Positions 18,028-25,798 of a stretch of DNA of 64,000 nt are shown here, piece after piece. The stretch's first letter is position 1. The number at the start of each line of letters is the position of its first letter. Position numbers and translations under genes: made by a program. The notes under the pieces were generated by a model that ran no database searches, was not told the DNA's origin, and saw only the letters and a program-made list of their open reading frames with translations. Location of the stretch: positions 16,021 to 80,020 of the forward strand of contig JAUNJE010000008.1 of the NCBI GenBank assembly GCA_030533415.1, written 5' to 3'. The stretch is from Eubacteriales bacterium. Its GTDB lineage: Bacteria > Bacillota > Clostridia > Oscillospirales > Oscillospiraceae.

Positions 18028-18076
18028 CTTAAAATACTCTTTTAAGCTCCTGATAATTTACTGCAACACAAATTGC
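18012..18076 (-). promoter_or_regulatory. Antiterminator pairing of the aro attenuator
   Basis: On the RNA, GCAAUUUGUG (18067-18076) can pair over 10 positions (one G-U) with CACGAAUUGC (18012-18021), which overlaps the left arm and loop of the terminator. The two structures exclude each other. A ribosome sitting on the leader stop codon (18079-18081) would cover the 18067-18076 strand. Confidence 0.75.
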
Positions 18077-18106
18077 TATTACTTTTTTGGGGTAAAAAAG
18101 TAATAG
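18076..18106 (-). promoter_or_regulatory. Leader hairpin overlapping the aromatic codons
   Basis: A perfect 13-bp stem (CTATTACTTTTTT 18076-18088 with AAAAAAGTAATAG 18094-18106 on the plus strand) with a 5-nt loop lies inside the Tyr/Phe codon run and the stop. A second long-range pairing, GTTGCAG (18125-18131) with CTGCAAC (18061-18067), encloses it. Translation of the leader would disrupt both. Confidence 0.7.
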
Positions 18107-18147
18107 TAGCTAAAGTAAAAGTAAGTTGCAGCGTTGATAGAAGCCAT
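18079..18147 (-). CDS. Tyr/Phe-rich leader peptide of the aro operon
   Basis: A 22-codon ORF preceded by GGAGG at 18158-18162 (10-nt spacing), starting about 30 nt after the expected transcription start. The peptide reads MASINAAT, then YFYFSYYYFF, then TPKK and a double stop. Nine of ten residues at positions 9-18 are aromatic (five Tyr, four Phe). This matches the design of amino-acid operon leader peptides such as those of pheA and trp in enteric bacteria. Shortage of charged tRNA-Tyr or tRNA-Phe should stall the ribosome in this run and favour the antiterminator; completion should favour termination before aroF. Confidence 0.9.
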   Translation of the reverse strand: MASINAATYFYFSYYYFFTPKK

Positions 18148-18181
18148 GGGATTGTTGCCTCCAAGTCTGGTAGCTGTGGAC

Positions 18182-18210
18182 ATTATACCACGGTGGGTGG
18201 AAGATTGCAA
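18182..18210 (-). promoter_or_regulatory. Promoter of the aro operon
   Basis: On the minus strand TTGCAA (18205-18210), 17 bp, then an extended -10 TGGTATAAT with TATAAT at 18182-18187. Confidence 0.88.
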
Positions 18211-18227
18211 GGGGAAATTCGCAAAAT

Positions 18228-19001
18228 TCAAATTATTTTTGCAAGGGCATCCAAAATTCGGCCCACATCCGCAGCGGTTTGTCCGGGCGATGTAAACATG
18301 TGGGAAAACAAGGCGTTCAGGTTTTCCTCAAAGCCTTCGGGAAGCAGGGAACAGGTTTCCCTGCACAGCGTCATCAGCCGTTTTTCGCCGGGATGGGTTT
18401 GCGCATTCAGGGCAAAGAGCAGGTCGAAATAGGATTCCAGGAACGCGGAAACACGGTGGTTGACACTGACCAGGTCGCCCCGCTTTACCGCTTTTTGAAT
18501 CTGCACTTCATAGGCGGGCATGGCGGAGCGCAGCAGCTTCCAATTCCGGTCGATTATGTTTTGTTTCAGTCCGGCGGGATAGGGGACATCAAAACGCTGC
18601 TTTGCGGCGGCCAGGCGGCCGTTTTCATCATAGAGGATTTTGCAGGTGCGCAGGTTGTGCCACATGCAGGTGGTATAGCCATTGCGGCCGTGGCAGCCCT
18701 CCACCACGTCAGCCACATCTGCGGTGAAGCTGTCCAGATCCCGGTAGAGAATGTCCATATCGATGCCGTTTTTCAGCGTGCAGTTGTCCTCATACTCCCA
18801 GAAATGGTTGCCGATTTCCATATAGGAGCAGTATTTCAAAAGAATTTCCCGGCGTACTGTCTCAGAAACCGGGGCGGTGCAGTAAAGATAAATATCGTAA
18901 TCCGATTTTTCGTCGTAATGGCTGCCCGCCCGGGAGCCGCCAAGGGCAATAGCCTCCACCTGGGGAAGGGCGGAAAGCTCAGAAAACAGTGCGTCAATCA
19001 T
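18228..19001 (-). CDS. Nucleotidyltransferase-fold protein (DUF4037-like)
   Basis: 257 residues. The N-terminal polymerase-beta-type nucleotidyltransferase motif is intact: GGSRAGSHYDEKSDYDIYLY (about residues 21-40) supplies the Gly-Ser pair and two metal-binding aspartates, with a third acidic residue in GIDMDILY (about 77-84). The remaining helical region resembles DUF4037 proteins. Members modify antibiotics, proteins or RNA, and the substrate cannot be deduced. The gene ends only 18 bp before the -35 of the aro promoter, with no obvious terminator between, so some read-through into the aro leader is possible. Confidence 0.75.
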   Translation of the reverse strand: MIDALFSELSALPQVEAIALGGSRAGSHYDEKSDYDIYLYCTAPVSETVRREILLKYCSYMEIGNHFWEYEDNCTLKNGIDMDILYRDLDSFTADVADVVEGCHGRNGYTTCMWHNLRTCKILYDENGRLAAAKQRFDVPYPAGLKQNIIDRNWKLLRSAMPAYEVQIQKAVKRGDLVSVNHRVSAFLESYFDLLFALNAQTHPGEKRLMTLCRETCSLLPEGFEENLNALFSHMFTSPGQTAADVGRILDALAKII

Positions 19002-19096
19002 GGAAATTCCTCTTTTCTTTGAGTTTGGATTTTGGGGAAACCGGAGGATATCTTAAAAGGGGAGATACATGCCCCAAAGTGTACAGGGGTTCGGAT

Positions 19097-19693
19097 TTAC
19101 CGGGAATACAGAAAGAGCCAAAGAAAATCCGACAAAAAAGGCTGTAAAAAAAGCATAACGGCAAAGGTTGCACCGCAGACCACATATACTTCCTTTGTTT
19201 TCCACCCCGGCGTAATTCCCGGCGCCAGCCACAGAAGAATCCGGGCAGCGCACCAGCCAAGAAAGGTTCCGAAGGTATTGGTCATCAAATCGTTCACATC
19301 CGTAGCCCGAAAGGTAAAAATCTGCAAAACCTCGATCAGCAGGGAGGTGCAGAAGCCGAATAAGACTGTCCAATAGAGTTTTTTGAAATTCTTCCAGAAT
19401 ACCGGCAGGAAAAAGCCCAGCGGCATGAAAAGCAGCACATTCAAGAAGCTGTTCTTAAAGTCGGAGAACATATACGCAAAGGGGGTAAGATTGATGTTTG
19501 GCTGAAACCGGATGTATGTGACATCGGGAAGTCCCACCACGGAATCCACCGCGGAAAGATAAACGGCAAAAATAAAGTAGCAGACCGTCTTTGTCCAATC
19601 GCGAAAACAGTGCCGGTTCAGTATAAGAAACACGGGAACCAGCACAATGGCAGCAATCGCGGCCTCCAAGCACATCGAAATGACTCTATGCAA
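19097..19693 (-). CDS. VanZ-like membrane protein
   Basis: 198 residues with five hydrophobic segments and the VanZ pattern: NINLTPFAYM, then NSFLNVLLFMPLGFFLPVF and the helix ending IEVLQIFTFRATDVNDLMTNTFGTFLGW. VanZ proteins contribute to low-level teicoplanin resistance in the vanA cluster, but most members, including isolated ones such as this, have unknown envelope roles. No van genes are nearby. It lies 16 bp downstream of the phospholipase-like gene on the same strand, suggesting joint transcription. Confidence 0.82.
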   Translation of the reverse strand: MHRVISMCLEAAIAAIVLVPVFLILNRHCFRDWTKTVCYFIFAVYLSAVDSVVGLPDVTYIRFQPNINLTPFAYMFSDFKNSFLNVLLFMPLGFFLPVFWKNFKKLYWTVLFGFCTSLLIEVLQIFTFRATDVNDLMTNTFGTFLGWCAARILLWLAPGITPGWKTKEVYVVCGATFAVMLFLQPFLSDFLWLFLYSR

Positions 19694-19709
19694 TTCAAAA
19701 CCCCCAAAA

Positions 19710-20261
19710 TCAAAGGACCGGCTTGGCGAACAGTACGGCCAGTACGCAACAGCACGCGTTCAGGGCAAAGCGGGAATCGGTGCGGATATTTGCGGGCTGC
19801 TGGCAGTACTCCCGGTGGTAGCTGTGAATGGCCTCCATGATGGTACGGGCGGTCTGGGGATTCACCTGGGGATCATCCTGCAGGTATTGCAGGAAATGGT
19901 CCTGCAGAGCCGCTTCGTATTCCCGGTGGTCGCTGAGATTGGTAGGGAAGGTATCGTTATGGGCATAGGTGAAGGCGTCTGCGGTATAGTGAATCAGCTT
20001 GCCCAGTGTATAGTAATCAAAAAGATTCAGATGGTCTTTCTTTTCCAGCCGCCAGGAGATGCGGCGCATAAAGCGCCGGGCGTTGCGGTAATTGTGTCCC
20101 CGGAGCCACTGGCACCGGAAGGAGCCTTTTAAGTATGTAACGGGATTCCGGTCCGGCTCTACGCAGCCGATCAGAAAGGCCCTTACATAGCGCTCCGGAA
20201 CACCGGCCATGAAGCGGTCCGCCAGGTATTTGCCAAGATAGCGGTGGCTTTTTCCACGCAT
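19710..20261 (-). CDS. Zinc-dependent phospholipase C-like protein
   Basis: 183 residues from the ATG at 20261, chosen because AAAGGGGCAACCTC precedes it. Metal-ligand-type histidines and aspartates occur in the family order: GKSHRYLGKYLAD at the start, IGCVEPDRNP, RGHNYRNARRF, KLIHYTADAFTYAHND and DHREYE. This fits the cytoplasmic zinc-dependent phospholipase C/S1-P1 nuclease-like superfamily (Zn_dep_PLPC). No signal peptide is seen, so a role as a secreted toxin is unlikely. It heads a possible operon with the VanZ-like gene. Confidence 0.7.
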   Translation of the reverse strand: MRGKSHRYLGKYLADRFMAGVPERYVRAFLIGCVEPDRNPVTYLKGSFRCQWLRGHNYRNARRFMRRISWRLEKKDHLNLFDYYTLGKLIHYTADAFTYAHNDTFPTNLSDHREYEAALQDHFLQYLQDDPQVNPQTARTIMEAIHSYHREYCQQPANIRTDSRFALNACCCVLAVLFAKPVL

Positions 20262-20407
20262 GAGGTTGCCCCTTTCCAAAATGATTAGGGTAATGATAGC
20301 ACATTTGTGAACAAAATGTGTGAACGAAGAACGAAATTGGAGATAGTAATAATTGGACTGCCGCACTGTGCGGTTCCTTTGTGGGAAATCACAAATACCG
20401 GCAACGG

Positions 20408-20435
20408 AAGCGGCCCCGGAGATCCGGAGCCGCTT
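20408..20435. terminator. Probable terminator after the kinase gene
   Basis: AAGCGGC and GCCGCTT arms enclose a smaller CCGGA/TCCGG pair, just past the kinase stop codon; the U tract is weak. Confidence 0.45.
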
Positions 20436-20440
20436 GAAGT

Positions 20441-23350
20441 TTATTCGGTAATGCTGAAATCAATTACGGTGACTAAGGCACCGTTAAAATAAATGCTCAG
20501 AGAGTAGCTTCCGGACGCGGTGGGGGCGGTGGGAAGATCCAATTCACCATAGTGGTAATCACCGGCGTACCAGATATCCTTCCAGTTGTCCTCCGCCTGA
20601 GACAGAAGCGTGGGGAGTACGTTGCCATGGCCGTCCCGGATGACATAGAGGATATCCAGTTCTTCTCCGGGGAGGTAGAAGTTAGCGGTGCCGTGCAGGA
20701 CGATGGAGATCTTGCCGCCGGAGGCAAACTGGTCAGTAAAGGCATCCTCACCGAGGCTGTCAAAGGTCCAGTTCGCATTGTCCGGGGTTTTCACCAGATG
20801 TCCGGTGATCTCCTCCGAAGTCAGGCCGTTTCCTTCAAAGCTCTCCGCTTCGGGACAGGCATAGCTCTGGACGTTGCTGAAAATGGAAGTGGCGTCCGCT
20901 GCCTGAATGGTGAACTGATATGTGGCGCCGGGGACCTTGGGAGCGATCACAGCGGAAGGATCGTCGCATTTGACAACATTCTGGCTGTCGCTTCCATCGA
21001 CGGTGTACATCAGCAGCCAGCCGCCGGAAGGCGTGCTGCCCGTATGCTCCCAGCTGACCTTCAGACTGCCGGTTTCGGAATCATCCACCTGAAAAGCCGT
21101 GATGTTGATGGGATTGGCGGTGATGCTGGTGCGGGCCGGCTGGGTCATACCGGAAGCCGTCACCTCAACGGTGTAGCTGACGGTGGGATCAATTCCGGAG
21201 AGATAGACCTCCGTATTGTTGACGGTCAGCTGCTTCTCATAGCCGCTGTCGCTGTAACAGCGGACGTTCCAGCTCTCCACCACAATATCGCCGGGGGCAT
21301 TCCAGCGGATGGTCATGTCGCTGCCGCCGGTGGAGGTGATGGTCAGGTTCTGGGCCAGAATCAGCCGGGAGGCCATGTAGTCAAGGGAGGTTTTCCCGCT
21401 GAGGGACAGTTCCTCTCCCGCCTCCAGAGTGAAGGTATAGACTTTGCCGACAGACAGGCCGCTGACGGAAACGGAGTGGCCGGTAAAGCTCTGCCGTTTT
21501 TCCTCTTCTCCATCGGCGGTGTAGACCAGGACCCACTCCTCCGGTTCGTCCCCATCGGCGGTAAAGTTCAGCATGACGCTGCCGTCCTCGGCGCCGGTGA
21601 TGGCGGAGAAGGTGACGATGCTGGTGGTGGTGTCGGTGGTGAAAATGTCGGAGGTCTGGCCTACCAGCTTGTGGAAGCCCTCAATCTGAAGCCGCACCGT
21701 GTACATGGTGTTGGGCAGCAGGTCGGCAAAGACCGCCTTGCCGTCCACCACGTCCTGGGTCATGACGTTGCCGTAGTTATCGGAGCAGGTGACGCTCAGC
21801 AGGGCTTCGTCTACCTCGGTATCGACAGTGACGGACAGTTGGCTCCGGTCGCCGCTGATGGTAATGCTGTTGATAGACTGCAGGTACATGTTCTGGTAGA
21901 ACCAGAATCCGCCCCAGCCGATGGCCGCCAGGATCAGAAGGAAAATAATGGTGGAAAGGAATTTCTTGGCCTTGCGCTTACCGTCTGGAGAGACGAACTT
22001 CTTTTCCTTTCTCTTTTTTTTCTTGGCTTTTTTGTCCGGTTCTTCCTCCATGACCGGGTCCACGGGAATGTCGGAATCGTCCAGTTCCTCCGAATCCTCC
22101 ATGATAAAGGCGAAGGGATCGGGGGGATCGGGAATTTCCGGCAGCACCACGCCTTCCGGGGGCTGATGCGCCAGCAGGTCGTCGGCTTTGGCCATGATCC
22201 GGGAAAGCTCGTCAGACATTTCATGGGGCTGCAGTGTGTCGGCATCGGCTTCCCCGGGAACCGTCTCATCCTCCTGCGGGGCCGTTTCATCCGGAGGCGC
22301 CGGAGCGGCGGTTTCCCCGGCGGCATCATCTGCGGAAGGCTCCCCGCTTTCCGCAGGCGGGATGGGAACAGGGACGGTACCGGTATCACCGGCCTCCGCT
22401 TTCTTCTGGAAGTATACCACATCCTCGGGATCCACCTCAAGCGGAGTGTGGGGCGTGATGGGAACATCGTTGACGGTGTTTCGCTGCATGTAATCCACCA
22501 GGGCGTGGCCCATTTCCTTTGGGTCGCTCCAGCGCTGCTCCGGGTCGGGATGGATGGCCTTCATGATGATTTCCGCCAGCTCGTAATCGGCGTTGATGGG
22601 CGGGGGAAGGGGTTCCTCCGGTGCCTTGTCCCGGAAGGGAAGCTGGCCGTCGTTGTAAAGCTGATAGAGGATCATGCCCACCGCATAGGTATCGGCCGTC
22701 AGATTCAGGGTAGCCATGGGATCGTGCAGCTCCGGCGGGGTGTAGGGGCTTCGGAATTTGCCGGGCAGGGCCGTATATTTCAGAGCATCCAGCTCCACAA
22801 AGCCCAAGTCACTGATACGGTATTCCTTTTTCTCCGATATAAAAATGTTGGCCGGCTTCAGGTCCACATACAGCGCGCCGGCGTTGCGGCATACGGTCAG
22901 GGCGGAGCAAAGGTCCAGGCCCAGATTAACGGCCTCCAGATGGGTCACCGGATTGCGGCGGACATATTTGTCCAGGGAACGCTTATAGCTGCTGACCAGA
23001 TAGACCTGATACCCCAGCCGGCGTTTGGTGATAGGCTCCATTTGCCACCCCTCGTAGGGGAGAAAGCCTTCCAGCCGGGACAGCTGCTTCAAAAGCTCCG
23101 CTTCCTTCATAACGCCTTCGCCAACTTCCCGGAAGTAGTCCATGGCGTCAGCGGGGTCCTTATAAGCCCCCGCAAGCAGCAGGGCGTCCATTTGAACCTG
23201 GGAGGCAGGGATGGAAATGATCTTGACTATGTATTTCTTATCGGAATGTTCCTTTATTGCGGGACAGCAGCAGACGCCGTCGTGCTCGCTCATGGGATTG
23301 CCCATGGCGAACCCGTCCAGCAAAGGAGAGATGAGTTTGGGGTCTGACAA
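20441..23350 (-). CDS. Membrane Ser/Thr protein kinase with fibronectin-III-like ectodomain
   Basis: 969 residues. Residues about 1-300 are a eukaryotic-type kinase with the key positions present: Lys43 (IVKI), catalytic Asp163 in YVDLKPANIF (the usual HRD is YVD), and metal-binding Asp181 in DLGF (usual DFG). A Pro/Glu-rich acidic linker (about 310-455) leads to a basic stretch, one membrane helix (about 467-488) and roughly 480 outside residues made of several repeated beta-sandwich units resembling fibronectin type III. It lacks the PASTA repeats of PrkC/StkP, so it should sense something other than muropeptides in the usual way. It is transcribed divergently from a zinc-ribbon membrane protein with a similar architecture. 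Confidence 0.85.
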   Translation of the reverse strand: MSDPKLISPLLDGFAMGNPMSEHDGVCCCPAIKEHSDKKYIVKIISIPASQVQMDALLLAGAYKDPADAMDYFREVGEGVMKEAELLKQLSRLEGFLPYEGWQMEPITKRRLGYQVYLVSSYKRSLDKYVRRNPVTHLEAVNLGLDLCSALTVCRNAGALYVDLKPANIFISEKKEYRISDLGFVELDALKYTALPGKFRSPYTPPELHDPMATLNLTADTYAVGMILYQLYNDGQLPFRDKAPEEPLPPPINADYELAEIIMKAIHPDPEQRWSDPKEMGHALVDYMQRNTVNDVPITPHTPLEVDPEDVVYFQKKAEAGDTGTVPVPIPPAESGEPSADDAAGETAAPAPPDETAPQEDETVPGEADADTLQPHEMSDELSRIMAKADDLLAHQPPEGVVLPEIPDPPDPFAFIMEDSEELDDSDIPVDPVMEEEPDKKAKKKKRKEKKFVSPDGKRKAKKFLSTIIFLLILAAIGWGGFWFYQNMYLQSINSITISGDRSQLSVTVDTEVDEALLSVTCSDNYGNVMTQDVVDGKAVFADLLPNTMYTVRLQIEGFHKLVGQTSDIFTTDTTTSIVTFSAITGAEDGSVMLNFTADGDEPEEWVLVYTADGEEEKRQSFTGHSVSVSGLSVGKVYTFTLEAGEELSLSGKTSLDYMASRLILAQNLTITSTGGSDMTIRWNAPGDIVVESWNVRCYSDSGYEKQLTVNNTEVYLSGIDPTVSYTVEVTASGMTQPARTSITANPINITAFQVDDSETGSLKVSWEHTGSTPSGGWLLMYTVDGSDSQNVVKCDDPSAVIAPKVPGATYQFTIQAADATSIFSNVQSYACPEAESFEGNGLTSEEITGHLVKTPDNANWTFDSLGEDAFTDQFASGGKISIVLHGTANFYLPGEELDILYVIRDGHGNVLPTLLSQAEDNWKDIWYAGDYHYGELDLPTAPTASGSYSLSIYFNGALVTVIDFSITE

Positions 23351-23378
23351 AAAAGATCGCCTCCTTTAACACTTATAT

Positions 23379-23407
23379 ATCATAAAATAAAAAGACAAAA
23401 AATGCAA
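23379..23407 (-). promoter_or_regulatory. Promoter of the kinase gene
   Basis: Minus strand TTGCAT (23402-23407) and TATGAT (23379-23384), 17-bp spacer, upstream of AAGGAGG. Confidence 0.7.
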
Positions 23408-23418
23408 CACTTTTGTAG

Positions 23419-23447
23419 TTGTATTATTTGGAATCGCGTGATATAAT
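23419..23447 (+). promoter_or_regulatory. Promoter of the zinc-ribbon protein gene
   Basis: TTGTAT (23419-23424), 17 bp, TATAAT (23442-23447). It is back to back with the kinase promoter, so the two genes could share regulation. Confidence 0.75.
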
Positions 23448-23494
23448 GTCACATTATATGATACAATACAGATATCCGGATTGGAGGTATCATC

Positions 23495-24505
23495 ATGGGA
23501 AAGATAATTTGTGACATTTGCGGAACAACTTACCAGGACACGGCGGATTGCTGTCCCATCTGTGGATGTTCCCGGGATGCCGCAGCGACACTGTTGGGAG
23601 ATGATCTGCTGCTGGAGGATATCCTTGAGGAACCGAAGGTCAAGGGCGGACGCTTTTCTTCCAGGAAGAAAAAGGAGATCTTTGACTACGACGAGGTAAA
23701 TGCCGACCTGGATGAGGAGCCTGTGGAGGAGGAAGAAAATCCTTATGAGGGGGAAGAACCCTATGAGGAGGCCCCACAGCACAACACCGTGGCGGTGATT
23801 CTGCTGACGGTTTTGATCTCAGTGCTGCTGATTGCTGCGGCGTTCCTGTTTGTGCGTTACTACCTGCCGAATATGCGGACTCAGGAAACGGTGCCTGCCA
23901 CCGTCCCCCAGCTGCAGGAAACCGTCAGCGCGGCCACGGAGCCGGCCATTCCCTGCCAGAGCCTGGTGCTGACCAGCGGGACGGCCGAGCTGAGCAAAGA
24001 GGGCCAGTATTTCCTGCTGAATGTCATTGCTTTGCCGGAAAACACTACGGACAAGATCGTATTCACTTCCGCGGATGAAAGCATCGCCACCGTTACGGAG
24101 GATGGCAGGATCACCGCCATCGCGGAAGGGGAAACGGTGATCTATATCACCTGCGGCAATCAACAGTACACCTGCCCGGTGGTCTGCCGCTTCGAAGAGG
24201 AGACATTGCCGCCTACGGAAGCCACTGTCCCGGAAGAGCAGGCGGAGGAAACCACCGCAGCCACTACGGCTCCGGATGTAACGCTGAAGCTGAAGCAGAC
24301 GGACTTTAAGCTTGGCGTTTATTATGAACACCAGCTGCTTCTGGATTGCGACCTGGAGCAGAATCAGGTGGAATGGAGTTCGGAGCATCCTTATATCGCG
24401 TCGGTGGACGAAAACGGCGTTGTCAAGGCATTGAAGGCCGGTACGACCTCCATCACCGCGAAGTACGGCGACCAGGAAGTGCAGTGCATCGTCCGCTGCG
24501 GCTGA
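23495..24505 (+). CDS. Zinc-ribbon single-pass membrane protein with Ig-like (Big2) ectodomain
   Basis: 336 residues. The N-terminus has a treble-clef zinc ribbon (Cys6-X2-Cys9 and Cys20-X2-Cys23), then an acidic linker rich in Glu (about 60-98), one membrane helix (about 102-123) and an exported part with two bacterial Ig-like repeats; the patterns FTSADESIATVTEDGRITAI and HPYIASVDENGVVKALKAG are typical of Big2 domains. The topology is cytoplasmic ribbon and outside Ig domains, mirroring the divergent kinase. It may be a partner or substrate of that kinase, but this is inference from location. Start from TTGGAGGTATCATC. Confidence 0.8.
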   Translation: MGKIICDICGTTYQDTADCCPICGCSRDAAATLLGDDLLLEDILEEPKVKGGRFSSRKKKEIFDYDEVNADLDEEPVEEEENPYEGEEPYEEAPQHNTVAVILLTVLISVLLIAAAFLFVRYYLPNMRTQETVPATVPQLQETVSAATEPAIPCQSLVLTSGTAELSKEGQYFLLNVIALPENTTDKIVFTSADESIATVTEDGRITAIAEGETVIYITCGNQQYTCPVVCRFEEETLPPTEATVPEEQAEETTAATTAPDVTLKLKQTDFKLGVYYEHQLLLDCDLEQNQVEWSSEHPYIASVDENGVVKALKAGTTSITAKYGDQEVQCIVRCG

Positions 24506-24517
24506 CAGGAATAGAAG

Positions 24518-24547
24518 AAGCGGCAGCTCATGGCAGAGCTGCCGCTT
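24518..24547. terminator. Bidirectional intrinsic terminator
   Basis: AAGCGGCAGCTC (24518-24529) and GAGCTGCCGCTT (24536-24547) form a perfect 12-bp stem with a 6-nt loop between convergent genes. Confidence 0.85.
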
Positions 24548-24552
24548 GTCGC

Positions 24553-24756
24553 TTATTCGCCTTCAATGACGGATTTCCTGCGAAACAGGAAGGAAATGCA
24601 CCAAAGTCCCGCAAGACCTACGATGGTGTAGATCAGGCGGCTGAACAGGGAACCGGCACCGCCGAACAGCCAGGCCACCAGGTCAAACTGGAAGATGCCG
24701 ATTAGGCCCCAGTTGATACAGCCGATAATGGACAGGATCAAAGCAATGGTATCCAT
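24553..24756 (-). CDS. DUF378 family small membrane protein
   Basis: 67 residues with two hydrophobic helices and the DUF378 pattern LSIIGCINWGLIGIFQFDLVA followed by YTIVGLAGLW. The family (YuzA-like) is widespread in Firmicutes and its role is unknown. The ATG is preceded by GGAGGTAATTATAG. Expressed alone, convergent with the zinc-ribbon gene. Confidence 0.88.
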   Translation of the reverse strand: MDTIALILSIIGCINWGLIGIFQFDLVAWLFGGAGSLFSRLIYTIVGLAGLWCISFLFRRKSVIEGE

Positions 24757-24828
24757 CTATAATTACCTCCATTCAAGTTCCGGATAGGAATAGGATGTGC
24801 ACGTTTTTCAATTTTATCAGGATACGGA

Positions 24829-24857
24829 TTGCAAAATAACGCTTTGTTCGTTATAAT
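24829..24857 (+). promoter_or_regulatory. Promoter of ispE
   Basis: TTGCAA (24829-24834), 17 bp, TATAAT (24852-24857), about 32 bp before the start codon. Confidence 0.82.
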
Positions 24858-24888
24858 GCTCTCATTGGATTAAAGGAAGGTATTGTTT

Positions 24889-25746
24889 ATGACAACTCTT
24901 TATGAATGCGCGTATGCCAAGCTGAATCTGACGCTGGACGTTTTGGGAAAGCGGGAGGACGGCTACCACGACCTGCAAAGCGTCATGCAGACCATTTCCA
25001 TCCGGGATGATGTGGAGATCGATGTGGGGACCGGGAAGCCCTGGCGGCTGCTATGCTCCCAGGAGGGGATTCCCACCGACGAAACCAACCTGGCGTGGAA
25101 AGCCGCAAAGGTTTATCTGGATGCCATGAAGAAGGACCCGGACGGTATTGAAATCCGCATTGTCAAACGGATTCCCTCCGGCGCCGGGATGGGCGGCGGA
25201 AGTGCCGATGCCGCTGCCGTGCTTCGGGCGCTGAACCGCCACTATGGCGAGCCGCTTTCCATTTTGGCACTGGCGGAGTTGGGGGCCCAGGTGGGAAGCG
25301 ACGTGCCGTTCTGTACGGTGGGCGGTACCGCTATGGTGGAGGGCCGGGGAGAACGGCTGCGGAAGCTCCCCGATATGCCGGACTGCGTTTTTGTGGTCTG
25401 CAAGCCGCCGTTCTCCGTTTCCACGCCGGAGCTGTACCGGAAAATCGATGAAGTGGCCATCCCTCTGCGCCCGGACAACCGGGCCATGGAAAGCGCGCTG
25501 CTGGCAGGCGACATCGGCGCGGTGGCGGAGCAGGTATATAATGTTTTCGACCCTGTGGTGACTGCCGATCATTTGGAGCTGAATTATATCAAATCCATTT
25601 GCAACAGCTATGGCGCCTTGGCCCAGCAGATGACCGGCTCCGGTTCCGCCGTATTCGCTATTTTGCCCAATTTTGAGTATGCCGCAGTGGTTTGCAATAT
25701 GCTGAAAGAGAACTATCCCCAGATTTTTATTGCCAAACCGGTATAA
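24889..25746 (+). CDS. ispE: 4-diphosphocytidyl-2-C-methyl-D-erythritol kinase
   Basis: 285 residues of a GHMP kinase: the N-terminal AYAKLNLTLDVLGKREDGYH, the ATP-binding loop IPSGAGMGGGSADAAA (about 92-107) and the third motif MTGSGSAVFAI (about 249-259). It phosphorylates CDP-methylerythritol in the MEP route to isoprenoids. The ATG at 24889 is preferred over an in-frame TTG two codons earlier because AGGAAGG sits 9 nt upstream. Transcription should stop at the hairpin immediately after the gene. Confidence 0.95.
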   Translation: MTTLYECAYAKLNLTLDVLGKREDGYHDLQSVMQTISIRDDVEIDVGTGKPWRLLCSQEGIPTDETNLAWKAAKVYLDAMKKDPDGIEIRIVKRIPSGAGMGGGSADAAAVLRALNRHYGEPLSILALAELGAQVGSDVPFCTVGGTAMVEGRGERLRKLPDMPDCVFVVCKPPFSVSTPELYRKIDEVAIPLRPDNRAMESALLAGDIGAVAEQVYNVFDPVVTADHLELNYIKSICNSYGALAQQMTGSGSAVFAILPNFEYAAVVCNMLKENYPQIFIAKPV

Positions 25747-25754
25747 ATTTGCCA

Positions 25755-25797
25755 GACGCCGTCCATACTGAAGATATTTCAGTATGGACGGTGTTTT
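25755..25797 (+). terminator. ispE terminator overlapping the spoIIR start region
   Basis: ACGCCGTCCATACTGAA pairs with TTCAGTATGGACGGTGT (one G-U) around a short GATAT loop and is followed by TTTTT, whose end touches the ATG of spoIIR at 25799. The only purine-rich sequence upstream of that ATG (GGACGG) lies inside the 3' arm. Confidence 0.8.
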
Positions 25798-25798
25798 T

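Noticed and set aside
20552-23347. A 931-codon plus-strand open frame opposite the kinase gene
   Set aside because: Same effect of codon bias; the kinase on the other strand has recognisable domains, promoter and ribosome site.
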